Shown: positions 7,800-16,585 of the stretch, one piece after another | Numbering within the stretch: the stretch's first letter is position 1 | Layout: each line of letters opens with the position of its first letter | NCBI GenBank assembly: GCA_913057725.1 | Contig: CAJXOS010000016.1 | Coordinates: 1 to 64,000 of the forward strand | Origin: an uncultured Lewinella sp. | GTDB taxonomy: Bacteria > Bacteroidota > Bacteroidia > Chitinophagales > Saprospiraceae | Direction: 5' to 3' | DNA: 64,000 nt | Program-made: the position numbers and the translations under genes | Notes under the pieces: model-generated | The model's database searches: none | What the model saw: the letters and a program-made list of their open reading frames with translations, nothing else | What the model was told of the DNA's origin: nothing

Positions 7800-8792
7800 T
7801 CACTCAGCAAAGGCATTCGGTTCGCTTTCAGACACTACAAACGGTATGAGCTGACGAATCACCTTCTTGTTCCTAGGATTCAGATAAGTATATTCCTCGC
7901 CAAACAACTGTAGACTTCTCTCATGCCATAGGTCATCATAGACGCGCTTAATATCCTTGTAGGTATCCAAATAGGTATGAAAGCTGGTTTCCCGATCATT
8001 ACTCAGGGCCACAATGGCACGGCACGAACAGGGCATTTGACCATGCCCTTCTATCTCGGTAGTAGCCTTCGTAGCGGCATCCTTCAGAAAGGCTTTTACG
8101 CTTGGGTAGAGTTCCTTGAAGTCGATAGGGCTACCGTCAACTTCCAGCTTATTCTCATTCGTCACCGCTACGCGAAGGATCTGGTTACCAGTATTTACAC
8201 CACCAGCTTCCGGCTCCTTGACAACGAGCCCTCGATTCTGGTCGGCAAGAATGCTTGGCCGATTTTTCCAATAAGAATATAAATGGATAAGGAGTAGCGA
8301 ACGATAATAAGGATGGTCGAAGTCTTGTGCGGAGTACTGTCCCAATACAGCTTGCGCAATCACCTCTGGTGAGATGTCGCCGGCTTCGGCTACCGCATCG
8401 AAAACCTTTTCTAAATTGGCTAGTCTCGATTGATTCAATTGAGCCGTATCCAATGGGGAATGATTCCATTCCTGGCAGCGGATTTGAGTTGGGATTACCG
8501 ATAATTCTGCAACAGTATCTTGAATTTTGGCATTGTCTAGGATAGTGAACCCATTCTCGCCAATTCCCTGTATCATCGCTCGGTAGCTTTCACCAGAAGC
8601 ATCCGCGATAAAACCTTGAACGATCAGCAGCTCCTCCAATTCCGATAGGGTGCGTTCTACGGGAAAGCCATTTGCCGTGTTTTCGTCCAGATAGCAGGCC
8701 AGCACCTGATCTTCCAGTGCATAATCATAGCCTCCTGATCCGCAAGCGAACACCAGTACGGAAAGCATTGAAAGGAAAGAGAAGTACTTCAT
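7800..8792 (-). CDS. Lipoprotein with C-terminal ExbD/TolR-like domain
   Basis: 330 residues. The N-terminus is a lipoprotein signal (LSVLVFAC, lipidated Cys17). Residues ~20-200 match nothing I know. Residues ~203-328 resemble the periplasmic part of Bacteroidota ExbD proteins: ILRVAVTNENKLEVDG, AIVALSNDRETSFHTYLD, a YDDLW helix, YLNPRNKKVIRQLIP and the near-terminal SESEP. Canonical ExbD has a single N-terminal membrane helix carrying an Asp that works with the ExbB/TolQ proton channel; here that helix is replaced by a lipid anchor and a new domain, so it cannot be a normal motor subunit. It may modulate a TonB/Tol-type system. No ExbB or TonB gene is nearby. Confidence 0.7.
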   Translation of the reverse strand: MKYFSFLSMLSVLVFACGSGGYDYALEDQVLACYLDENTANGFPVERTLSELEELLIVQGFIADASGESYRAMIQGIGENGFTILDNAKIQDTVAELSVIPTQIRCQEWNHSPLDTAQLNQSRLANLEKVFDAVAEAGDISPEVIAQAVLGQYSAQDFDHPYYRSLLLIHLYSYWKNRPSILADQNRGLVVKEPEAGGVNTGNQILRVAVTNENKLEVDGSPIDFKELYPSVKAFLKDAATKATTEIEGHGQMPCSCRAIVALSNDRETSFHTYLDTYKDIKRVYDDLWHERSLQLFGEEYTYLNPRNKKVIRQLIPFVVSESEPNAFAE

Positions 8793-8885
8793 GGTAAATG
8801 ATTTTCGGCTAGACAGCCCTTTCTAGTAGTTACCTAAAGCAGATTAGTCCTTCACCCATTTTGGTGTGTTCTGCAGCAAAAGACA

Positions 8886-9773
8886 CTATCCAGTCACGAT
8901 CCAGGGATATACCTTCTTGAACCCTTTTAGCCAGGTCATATGCCAATGCCCCTCCCCTTCTTCTACATCCAAGTGCATGTTTTCAGCAGGCATACCAGCA
9001 TCCAATAGCACTTGGTGCATTTTCTCAATGCTCTCTACGGTGGGTGTTTCCAATTGACCGGCATTAAAGTAAATCCGTTGTTGGTGGAGTTGTTCGTTTT
9101 GCTCGTGCAGCTTATAGACTTTCTCATGAACCCAAAACGAAGGCGAAAACACAATGGCACCACCAAACACTTCTGGGTATTCCATCAGCATGTAGTAAGA
9201 CATTAATCCGCCCAGAGAAGCCCCACCAATGATTGTTGAGGCGGGTTCCGTTTGTGTACGGTACCGCTCATCTACCCAAGGCTTCACCTTTGTCGCAATC
9301 CACTCGGCGTGTTGATCGCCACTTACGCGCTTATAGGAGTATAAACGATCGGAAGGAAAGGGCTTGTATTCGCGCAGGCGATCCTCCGAATTATAGATAC
9401 CTACCACGATAGCTTTCTGTCCACCAAGTTGACTGATACTGTCGATGACCTCATCCACCTCCCATTCCGTACCTTCCTGAATTCGTTGATCAAAGGGCGA
9501 CTGGCCATCCAAGAAATAGATCACCGGATAGTCAACGGAGTCCGTTTCATACCCTTCCGGTAGATATAAAGCCAGGGTTCGTTTTTCACCCAAATAGTCT
9601 ACCGTAATGGTATCTGGCAGAATCTGGACATTGGGTGAAGCCGTGTGTTCCAGTGTAGCCACCCAAGCTTGATGCTCGCGCTCGCGCTGTCGTTTCTGGA
9701 TTTCCTTGTAAGCGAAAAAGATGCCTGCTCCAACCAGGCCGATGAGGATTACGTATCGTAGTTTTTTCATCAT
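8886..9773 (-). CDS. Alpha/beta-hydrolase esterase, esterase-D/enterochelin-esterase-like
   Basis: 295 residues with an N-terminal membrane anchor (about 5-22), so the catalytic domain is probably periplasmic. The nucleophile elbow is GGASLGG with Ser186, in the context YPEVFGGAIVFSPSFW typical of the putative-esterase (Esterase D / Fes) family. A candidate catalytic His is His276 (GEGHWHMTW). Two ATGs (9773 and 9770) are possible starts. It is 42 bases downstream of the M50 protease gene and probably in the same transcript. Confidence 0.88.
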   Translation of the reverse strand: MMKKLRYVILIGLVGAGIFFAYKEIQKRQREREHQAWVATLEHTASPNVQILPDTITVDYLGEKRTLALYLPEGYETDSVDYPVIYFLDGQSPFDQRIQEGTEWEVDEVIDSISQLGGQKAIVVGIYNSEDRLREYKPFPSDRLYSYKRVSGDQHAEWIATKVKPWVDERYRTQTEPASTIIGGASLGGLMSYYMLMEYPEVFGGAIVFSPSFWVHEKVYKLHEQNEQLHQQRIYFNAGQLETPTVESIEKMHQVLLDAGMPAENMHLDVEEGEGHWHMTWLKGFKKVYPWIVTG

Positions 9774-9815
9774 AGTAAAATAGTGTTAGGTGTTGAATAA
9801 TCATTAAGGCTTGGC

Positions 9816-10685
9816 CTAAGCGGCGGCCACCTTTTGCCGGTACTTCTCAATTTCCGTATCAAAGGCTTTCACCATCGTTTTAGACATACTTTCTGCGGTT
9901 TTTTGGTATTCCGCACTGACCTCTTCCTCAATCGCACCCTGCATTTCTAATTGGTAACAAATGAGGTTAAACAAGCCCATAAATCGGATGGGCGCGTCCT
10001 CCTCCTGGCGAAGGAGCATAATATCGTCCACACTCACATTCCGGTAGGAATCATCTTGCGCGAAGCGGCCCAAAATGCGGAGAATAGCGAGCTCCACATC
10101 CTGATCTTTTCCTGGACGGATTAGGCGTTGATAACGTTTGCGGTCCGTAAAGAACATGCCGCTTCGGGAAGGGATTGTGGTAGCGAAAAAGATCGCTACG
10201 GAAATGGCAGCTCCCATAACGAAAATAAGCGACGGTAAGCCCGAAGTAAAGACCGTCAACAAGGCACAAAGCGCAGCAAATAGCAAAGAAGCAATTGGCC
10301 CAGCTAGCAGGACATTAGCAAACTTTCGCGCATTATCTGGATGATCATTTACCGGCGATGTTCCAGCTACTCCTCCGTAGAAGCCGAGGTTCTTATTGAG
10401 GTATACTTTTACCTTATCTCCCTCGCGGCGTATACCGAGCGGGCCCACCACATACAGCTCAAAACGGAAGCCTTGGGCCAAGCCCGTCAGTAGATGTCCC
10501 AATTCATGCACACCAAGCACAACGAAGGCAATGAGGATTGTGCTAACGATCATAATAGCTTTATCGACTGGACCATCCGGTTTTAGATCGTCCGTCAGTA
10601 CCGTTTCTTTAACGAGCATCACCAGACCGAAACTGAGGCCAGCCACTAGGGCTAACTCCAGGGTTGTTTTGAGCGCTTTTTTCAT
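9816..10685 (-). CDS. M50-family (site-2 protease-like) membrane metalloprotease
   Basis: 289 residues with hydrophobic segments at about 10-25, 44-60, 120-150 and 155-172. The zinc motif HELGH is at 60-64. A segment LAGPIASLLF (~127-136) and an Asp in FFTDRKR (~181) sit where the second zinc-ligand region of M50 proteases lies, though the usual NPDG-type motif is altered. Intramembrane cleavage of a regulatory or envelope protein is the family role; the substrate is unknown. It lies 7 bases after the small membrane protein gene, suggesting a shared pathway. Confidence 0.82.
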   Translation of the reverse strand: MKKALKTTLELALVAGLSFGLVMLVKETVLTDDLKPDGPVDKAIMIVSTILIAFVVLGVHELGHLLTGLAQGFRFELYVVGPLGIRREGDKVKVYLNKNLGFYGGVAGTSPVNDHPDNARKFANVLLAGPIASLLFAALCALLTVFTSGLPSLIFVMGAAISVAIFFATTIPSRSGMFFTDRKRYQRLIRPGKDQDVELAILRILGRFAQDDSYRNVSVDDIMLLRQEEDAPIRFMGLFNLICYQLEMQGAIEEEVSAEYQKTAESMSKTMVKAFDTEIEKYRQKVAAA

Positions 10686-10692
10686 AATTCTT

Positions 10693-11232
10693 CTAGTTCA
10701 GTTTTGTTTTCAGCCACTGAAAGCCACCATGTATCACCAGGTGTACTATGGCTGCTAATACCAATACAACTATGCCAATCATGATCGGAAGTACTCCACC
10801 AAAGGTGAAGGTCATTCCTAACACAAACCCCAGCAGACATTCTGGAAAATGCACGGGAATAAACAAGGCAATTACCAATGGAACAAGAATGACAAATTGT
10901 AAGACCTCTGCCGCACCAACTTCCCAAAGGAGCGCTACAATCAACCCAAAGATCAAGCCGCCAAGAAAATGCTTTGTAACGCGTTGCGTAGCTACCTTCT
11001 GATCTTCATGAGCAGAAACCCGTCGATCAACTAGCCACAAAACAAAAAAACTAAGGGCCGGTACCGTGAGTAGACCCCACCAGTTAGAGATACCCGGCAG
11101 ATCCTCATCCGCCAATGGATGATGGACCATCACACCACCATTGAAGTGCTCCCAAAGAATGAATGCAGCAACCAGCAGTGCAACCGCTAAAACAGAGAGT
11201 AGCTTACGATTAAGTATAGTTAAGACATTCAT
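10693..11232 (-). CDS. Small integral membrane protein, unknown
   Basis: 179 residues with about five hydrophobic segments (roughly 8-27, 47-66, 89-106, 108-128 and 131-170). I do not recognise a family. It is the first gene of a run with the M50 protease 7 bases downstream and the esterase after it, so a partner or substrate role for the protease is conceivable, as inference only. Its upstream region carries three overlapping palindromes (11274-11325). Confidence 0.75.
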   Translation of the reverse strand: MNVLTILNRKLLSVLAVALLVAAFILWEHFNGGVMVHHPLADEDLPGISNWWGLLTVPALSFFVLWLVDRRVSAHEDQKVATQRVTKHFLGGLIFGLIVALLWEVGAAEVLQFVILVPLVIALFIPVHFPECLLGFVLGMTFTFGGVLPIMIGIVVLVLAAIVHLVIHGGFQWLKTKLN

Positions 11233-11273
11233 AGACAGGCAGTAGCATGAATCAATGAAAATAATGTCCTGAA

Positions 11274-11325
11274 TCTAATTGACACAGCAGCATCAATTAG
11301 ACTAATGTACTTAATCTATAGATTA
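11274..11325. promoter_or_regulatory. Cluster of three palindromes, candidate operator
   Basis: TCTAATTGA (11274-11282) is repeated inverted as TCAATTAGA (11293-11301). ATTAGACTAAT (11296-11306) forms a second palindrome, and TAATCTATAGATTA (11312-11325) is a perfect 14-base palindrome. All lie 42-93 bases upstream of the ATG at 11232. The shared CTAAT half-site suggests a dimeric regulator; which one is unknown. Confidence 0.45.
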
Positions 11326-11349
11326 GTTGGTGTTTGTGTGTTGGGGGCA

Positions 11350-11480
11350 TTAGTTATCCTCCCGTCGCGGGGCTATGTATATCCTCGCGTCGGGGGACGC
11401 TCGGGAACTTTATTGGTTTGATGGTTTGAACGTTAGATAGTTTGATGGCTAGGTAGTTGATGGTTAGTTTTCACTAGAGC
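11350..11480 (+). repeat. Modular dispersed intergenic repeat, copy with hairpin
   Basis: Plus orientation: a CCCGTCGCGGGG mini-hairpin near 11361-11372, then CCTCGCGTCGGGGGACGC with the invariant hairpin at 11387-11400, TCGGGAAC, and GGTTTGATGGTTTGAACGTT-like units up to the ppc stop codon. It occupies most of the gap between the ppc 3' end and the palindrome cluster. Confidence 0.75.
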
Positions 11481-11485
11481 ATCAA

Positions 11486-14206
11486 CTATCCGGTACTCTT
11501 TAGGCCACCTGATAGGGCATTGACCAGGAGTAAAAGCTTGAGGAGTAATTGCTCACCCGCATCAGGATCTGCTTCTCTTACCTTTCGCCACTCTTGTAGG
11601 GAATTGACTTGGATCTCATGTAATCTTGCCAGGGCTGCTCCCCGAAGTTTATTATTCTCCAAGCGGGATATTCGGCGCTCTGCTACAGGTGCGCCCAAGA
11701 GTAATTCAATCTGTGCTTGGCACGCCTCATAGTCGGCTTGGATGAGTTGCATCAAATCCGTTCTGGTTCCTGCGTCGGGTACCAGTTCAGCAAAGATTTG
11801 CATAACCTGAGGATTGGCAATGAGTAGATTCGTCTCCATTTGGATCAAGCCATACATCAAGAATGGCCAAGCCTGGGCGGCAGTTTTTAATTCATCCAAT
11901 GCCTCCGGATTATCAGCCAGGTATTGCTTAAAGGCGGTACCAGTACCAAACCAGCCGGTCAGGTTAAATCGGGATTGACTCCAGCTGAACACCCAAGGGA
12001 TAGAGCGCAAGTCGTCTAACGAACGCTGCCCGGTACGACGAGCAGGTCGCGAACCAATCTTACTCTGCTCTAACACATCAATTGGTGTAGCGTGGCTGTA
12101 GAACTCAATGAACTTGGGATGATCCAAAAGTTTACGATACTGCGCCCTTGCCACAGTCACAAGATCATCCAGAATCTTATACATGCTCGGAGACTGAGGC
12201 TTCACATTCGTCAACAAAGTTTGCCGTGCAGTGCCGGCCATAAACATCTCCAGGTTGTAGGTAGCGTTAAGGCGATTAGCAAACTGGTTGGCAATGGTCT
12301 CCCCCTGTACCGTCATCTTTACATGACCACTCATAGAGCCCGGAGGCATCCGGTCGAGAAAACGGTGAATTTTGCCACCACCCCGGCTAATGGTACCACC
12401 ACGACCGTGGAAAAAGCAGAGCTTTACGCCTAGCTTATTACCTGCCGCTGTGAGGCGTTCTTCGGCCTTGTAGATATTCCAACGGCTCGTCAGGATACCA
12501 CCATCCTTGTTACTATCGCTATAGCCCAACATGATTTCCTGCACGTAAGGCTCTCCCGCCTGCTGGCGATAAGCTTTCATTTTGGGATGACTCATAAACT
12601 GCTCCAGTATTTCTGGACCAGCAATTAAGTCATCAATCGTTTCCAGGAGCGGCACTACCGGCAAATGCGTATCCTGTAGCCCAACCTCGCGTAAGAAGAG
12701 GAATACCAAAAGTAGATCGCTTAGACTACGGGTCATACTGACGATCACCGAACCAATACCTTCCGGACCGTAGTTATCGACGTATTCCTTGACCACACGA
12801 AAGTAACCCAGTACGTTATCAGCCTCTGGTCCACAAGAGCGTCCAGCAACAACGAAGGGTCGATCACTTTGTAATTCACGATTGAGGAAGTCTACTCTTT
12901 TCTCCTCGCTCCAACTGGCATAATCGACGTCCTCAAAACCCGCTGCTTGCAACATTTGAGTGATGGCCTTCTCGTGATAAGCGCTGTTCTGACGAATATC
13001 CAGTCGGGCCAGGTGAAAGCCAAAGCAACCGACCAGGCGTTCCAGCGGGAACAGCCATTGTTTGGCTACGCGCTCTGCCTTGAGATGTATAAGTACCTCC
13101 CTCAAAGCTTTAAGGTCGGCGGCTAAATCTGCTGCACGTTGATACTGGCGAGTATCATCAGGTGCATAGGTTCCAGCAATGGTATTATCCAACTTTACCA
13201 ATAGTAGGTTTACGTATTGTCGTAAAGGTTCGGATGGATTACGGTCCAAGGCCTGTTGTCCGGTCTGACCTAGTACCTCTGCACGCGAGTGAATTGTTTC
13301 TATAAATGCTTTGGGAACCGCATTCATATAACTGGAGAAACTCAGCTTAGCCGCTAAGCGATACAGTTCTTTGCGAATCATCGCTAGGGCAGCCTCGCGG
13401 TGTAACTGTAAGGTCTCGGCTGTGAAGTCAGGTGTTACAAACGGGTGGCCATCGCGATCGCCACCAACCCAGCTGCCAAAGCGAAGTACCGGAAACTGTT
13501 CGGGCCATTGCAGCAAGTCGCTGTTGAAACCCATCTCCTCCCAAGCATTCCGCAGGCGTTGGTCCGTGAGTCTTAGGGCTTCAGGGAAGACGTTCACGAA
13601 ATAGTGCATGAGGTTACTGCGCTCATCCGCCAAGCTGGGCTTATCGAGATAGATTTCTCCCGTACGCCACCAACGTTCCAGTAAGCTCCGAACTTCATCT
13701 TGGATGACTGCCCGCTCTGAGGTCGACCAAACGGGGTTTTCCATCTTAACGAGTAATAAGTACAGCTCACGGTGGATATCCAAGACGGTGATGCGCTTTG
13801 CCTCGGTGGGGTGCGCCGTGAGAACCGGTACCACCTCAATAGATGGTAGTTGTTGTGCAATATGCTGCTCATCCAGGCCTTCAGCTTTCCACTTCTTTAA
13901 GGTTTCTCCCCAAGAGCCGCGAATAGCATCCAAGCCAAATTGGGTTTCCGTCTTACGACGAAACTGCGTAGCGGTATTCTCCTCCACCAGATTCAGTAGC
14001 TCAAAAGAGATACCAATGGCCTGGATTAATTTTTCGTCGGCCACATTGGGGCTTTGGCCATAAGGCTGCCCCTCCTCAAGCGGCAGCAAATCTGCCAATT
14101 CTTGCTCTCCCAATTCCCTAAGCATGTCCTTGAATTGCGACATGAGGAAGTGATAATCTGTTCTTATCTTCTGTAAACCTTCACGTTCGAGAATGGCCTT
14201 ACTCAT
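11486..14206 (-). CDS. ppc: Phosphoenolpyruvate carboxylase
   Basis: 906 residues, the usual length. It adds bicarbonate to phosphoenolpyruvate to make oxaloacetate, refilling the TCA cycle in the cytoplasm. Signatures present are VLTAHPTEAKR with catalytic His132, GYSDSNKDGG, and FHGRGGTISRGGG near residue 600 carrying the essential Arg and glycine-rich loop. The C-terminus ends STG, preserving the conserved final Gly (often NTG). ATG at 14206. A good promoter match lies 148-176 bases upstream. It is apparently monocistronic. Confidence 0.98.
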   Translation of the reverse strand: MSKAILEREGLQKIRTDYHFLMSQFKDMLRELGEQELADLLPLEEGQPYGQSPNVADEKLIQAIGISFELLNLVEENTATQFRRKTETQFGLDAIRGSWGETLKKWKAEGLDEQHIAQQLPSIEVVPVLTAHPTEAKRITVLDIHRELYLLLVKMENPVWSTSERAVIQDEVRSLLERWWRTGEIYLDKPSLADERSNLMHYFVNVFPEALRLTDQRLRNAWEEMGFNSDLLQWPEQFPVLRFGSWVGGDRDGHPFVTPDFTAETLQLHREAALAMIRKELYRLAAKLSFSSYMNAVPKAFIETIHSRAEVLGQTGQQALDRNPSEPLRQYVNLLLVKLDNTIAGTYAPDDTRQYQRAADLAADLKALREVLIHLKAERVAKQWLFPLERLVGCFGFHLARLDIRQNSAYHEKAITQMLQAAGFEDVDYASWSEEKRVDFLNRELQSDRPFVVAGRSCGPEADNVLGYFRVVKEYVDNYGPEGIGSVIVSMTRSLSDLLLVFLFLREVGLQDTHLPVVPLLETIDDLIAGPEILEQFMSHPKMKAYRQQAGEPYVQEIMLGYSDSNKDGGILTSRWNIYKAEERLTAAGNKLGVKLCFFHGRGGTISRGGGKIHRFLDRMPPGSMSGHVKMTVQGETIANQFANRLNATYNLEMFMAGTARQTLLTNVKPQSPSMYKILDDLVTVARAQYRKLLDHPKFIEFYSHATPIDVLEQSKIGSRPARRTGQRSLDDLRSIPWVFSWSQSRFNLTGWFGTGTAFKQYLADNPEALDELKTAAQAWPFLMYGLIQMETNLLIANPQVMQIFAELVPDAGTRTDLMQLIQADYEACQAQIELLLGAPVAERRISRLENNKLRGAALARLHEIQVNSLQEWRKVREADPDAGEQLLLKLLLLVNALSGGLKSTG

Positions 14207-14353
14207 CGGTCATTTGTTTTTTGGTACTCCCGCTAGCGTGCCATAGGTGCGAGCGACCAGGCCACTTGGTGGTGGAAGGGAGGGAGTTCCTATTTATGCT
14301 ATTGATTGGTAAGGACTGTAAACCATCCGGTCTTATTCAACCGCCGGATGGGC

Positions 14354-14382
14354 CAAATATAGTAGATATTGCCAGAAGCCAA
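14354..14382 (-). promoter_or_regulatory. Bacteroidota-type promoter upstream of ppc
   Basis: The minus strand has TTG (14382-14380), an 18-base spacer, then TATATTTG (14361-14354), matching the TTG-N18/21-TAnnTTTG consensus of Bacteroidota primary-sigma promoters. It predicts a transcript start near 14347 and a ~140-base leader for ppc. Confidence 0.55.
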
Positions 14383-14485
14383 AACTGACTTTTGCTAGCT
14401 CAAAAACGGATTTTTATTACCCCTGCTTGACAAGAACAACTTAGTGCCTCTGTCTAATCAAAAACTCAATAATCGTCCCCTCAAA

Positions 14486-14600
14486 TTACGCCAATATCTC
14501 ATGATTAAAAGATAGGTGCCCCATCTTGCGCTTCACCGAAGGTTTAGACATAGAGCTGGAGGCTAGCGGCGATAGAGATGTACTGTTCTTGTCTCACTGC
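14486..14600 (-). pseudogene. Possible remnant of a purK-like 3' end
   Basis: In the 407-base gap 14207-14613. Minus-strand frames read IAASLQLY, then after a one-base frame change KPSVKRKMGHLSFNHEIL ending at a TAA (14486-14488). The LYG-KP...KRKMGH pattern is that of the C-terminal domain of N5-carboxyaminoimidazole ribonucleotide synthase (PurK). The match is short and by eye, so this is tentative. Apart from this and the ppc promoter I see nothing else in the gap. Confidence 0.4.
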
Positions 14601-14613
14601 TTGCGTTTTCTTC

Positions 14614-15903
14614 CTATCGCTTGAGAACACTCTCAGAACGTAGCCAACGATTGCGGTAGGCCTTGTCTTTATCATACATTCCGGCCTGCTTCTGGGTATT
14701 GAATATCCGGTCGCGCGGATCGTTACCAACGCCAGCAGCATAGATCCAGTTACCATAGTTACTGGCCACATCGTAATCTATGAGCATCGATTCAAACCAG
14801 GCTGCTCCTGCTCGCCAATCCAGGTTGAGTTTATGTACCAGATAAGAGGCTACATTCTGGCGGCCCCGGTTGCTCATAAAGCCGGTAGTCTTGAGCTCAA
14901 TCATGTTGGCATCAACAAACTCATCGCCGGTTTCGCCGTCGATCCATTTTTGCATCGCCTTTGGACGGTAGCCCCATTTTTTGTGGCTGTTCTTTATGCC
15001 GTTCGGATGGAAAATCCGAGTGCCATATCGCATGGCGGTATACTTGAAGAAATCACGCCAGAGCAATTCAAACTTCAGCCAGTAGGTAGAGTCATTTTTC
15101 TCGACTTCATCCTCGTACTTTTCGACTTCATCATAGATAGCACGCGCAGAAATGCAACCATGTGCCAACCAGGGTGAGAATTTACTCGAGTAATCGGCTC
15201 CAATCAAGCCGTTGCGTGTTTCCTTATAAACAGAGAGCTTCTCTGTGTCCCAGAAATAGTGCTCCAATCGTTTCCAGGCTTCTAATGCTCCGCCTTTAAA
15301 AGGGAGTACGGACCGTTGATCTTGTTGAAATGCTTCAAAACCAAAATCTGTAAGTGATGGTATTTCTGACGCTTCTATCGCTGGGCTGGCAATAGATTTT
15401 GGACTATTGAATGACTGCCGGACCTCCGAATAGCGCTCTACCTTCTTACGAAAAGCAGTGAACACCTCCGGCATGCGATCGATATCAAAGGTGACATCAT
15501 CCGGATGGATCATGGGGCTGTTATGGAACGTGCGTAGACTAAGACGCTTTGCCAATTGCTGCTCTACCGCTATTTCTTCGCTGGTATATTCCTTGGAGCA
15601 ATAAACCGTATTACACTCGTACTTTTCCGCAATGGCGGAAAGAAGAACAGCCGGATCACCTCGCTGGATGAGTAAGTCACTTCCGACCTCCTGCAAGTGC
15701 GTTTTTAAATCCTCCAGGCATTCCAAAAGAAACTGCGTGCGATAAGGTCCCGTACGATCGAAGCCCCATTGGTCTGTCCCAAGCCATTGTTCATCAAAAA
15801 CGTAAACTGGAATGATCTCATCATTCTCTTTCAAGGCCGCGCGTAAGGCCAGGTTGTCACTTAAGCGCAGGTCTGTCCGAAACCAAAGTATCGCCCTTTG
15901 CAT
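14614..15903 (-). CDS. Cryptochrome DASH-type FAD photolyase
   Basis: 429 residues. The N-terminal Rossmann-like photolyase domain starts ILWFRTDLRLSDN. The FAD-binding helical domain contains LIGADYSSKFSPWLAHGCIS, WRDFFKYTAMRYG, TGFMSNRGRQNVASYL and LIDYDVASNYGNW, and ends FNTQKQA, all characteristic of the DASH subfamily, which repairs UV cyclobutane pyrimidine dimers, chiefly in single-stranded or loop DNA. The C-terminus is short, without extension. ATG at 15903. It stands alone between the VOC gene and the purK-like remnant. Confidence 0.93.
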   Translation of the reverse strand: MQRAILWFRTDLRLSDNLALRAALKENDEIIPVYVFDEQWLGTDQWGFDRTGPYRTQFLLECLEDLKTHLQEVGSDLLIQRGDPAVLLSAIAEKYECNTVYCSKEYTSEEIAVEQQLAKRLSLRTFHNSPMIHPDDVTFDIDRMPEVFTAFRKKVERYSEVRQSFNSPKSIASPAIEASEIPSLTDFGFEAFQQDQRSVLPFKGGALEAWKRLEHYFWDTEKLSVYKETRNGLIGADYSSKFSPWLAHGCISARAIYDEVEKYEDEVEKNDSTYWLKFELLWRDFFKYTAMRYGTRIFHPNGIKNSHKKWGYRPKAMQKWIDGETGDEFVDANMIELKTTGFMSNRGRQNVASYLVHKLNLDWRAGAAWFESMLIDYDVASNYGNWIYAAGVGNDPRDRIFNTQKQAGMYDKDKAYRNRWLRSESVLKR

Positions 15904-16078
15904 AATCGATTGTGTCTATTGGCTGATTAAAACAGCTTGCTAACACGATCTTGAACAATTGGTTGCGAGAACCAGAGAAGTCTCCCAAAACATGACAATT
16001 CTACTACTCTACTGAACTGCCGCCAGGATTTGGAGGCAGGTACCAGATTGATACTCAGTAGGCTCTAGCTATTACTTT

Positions 16079-16450
16079 TTAGACATGCTGATCGATCAAG
16101 ATCGCATTACCATCTGGATCGGTTAAGACGATGCTGGCTGGTCCTTTAGAGGAAGTATCCGCCTCTTTTTGCAAAGCGATCCCTTTAGACTGTAGGTCCT
16201 GCTGGATGTCCCGAACATCATCATATTCTTCCAGCAGGTTCGCATTAGTATCCCAGCCGGGGTTGAAGGTGAGAATATTGCCTTCAAACATGCCTTGAAA
16301 AAGGCCAATGAGCGAATCACCATTTTTCATAATCAGGTAATTACGCTCCATCTCTCCGGCCATTACCTGGAAGCCCAGGTTTTCATAAAAGGCTTTAGAT
16401 ACTTTGAGGTCTTTAACGCTGAGGCTAACCGAGAATGCTCCGAGTTTCAT
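16079..16450 (-). CDS. VOC-superfamily protein
   Basis: 123 residues. The start FSVSLSVKDLKVSKAFYENLGFQVM is a classic first beta-alpha module of the glyoxalase/extradiol dioxygenase fold, and the second half ends GPASIVLTDPDGNAILID. Single-domain VOC proteins act as dimers on varied substrates; the substrate is unknown. ATG at 16450. It is a distant paralogue of the proteins at 5588-5950 and 42128-42523. Confidence 0.87.
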   Translation of the reverse strand: MKLGAFSVSLSVKDLKVSKAFYENLGFQVMAGEMERNYLIMKNGDSLIGLFQGMFEGNILTFNPGWDTNANLLEEYDDVRDIQQDLQSKGIALQKEADTSSKGPASIVLTDPDGNAILIDQHV

Positions 16451-16585
16451 GTTTACGGTGTTAAGGTGGTGAATGGTGAAAATTTGAGGACATCAGGCCA
16501 TTTCGTTAGCAGTTTACTGAAAATACCGCACACGATTCCGAAAATGAGGCTGGATTATGTCCACAATTGGGAAGCCACAATGCCG

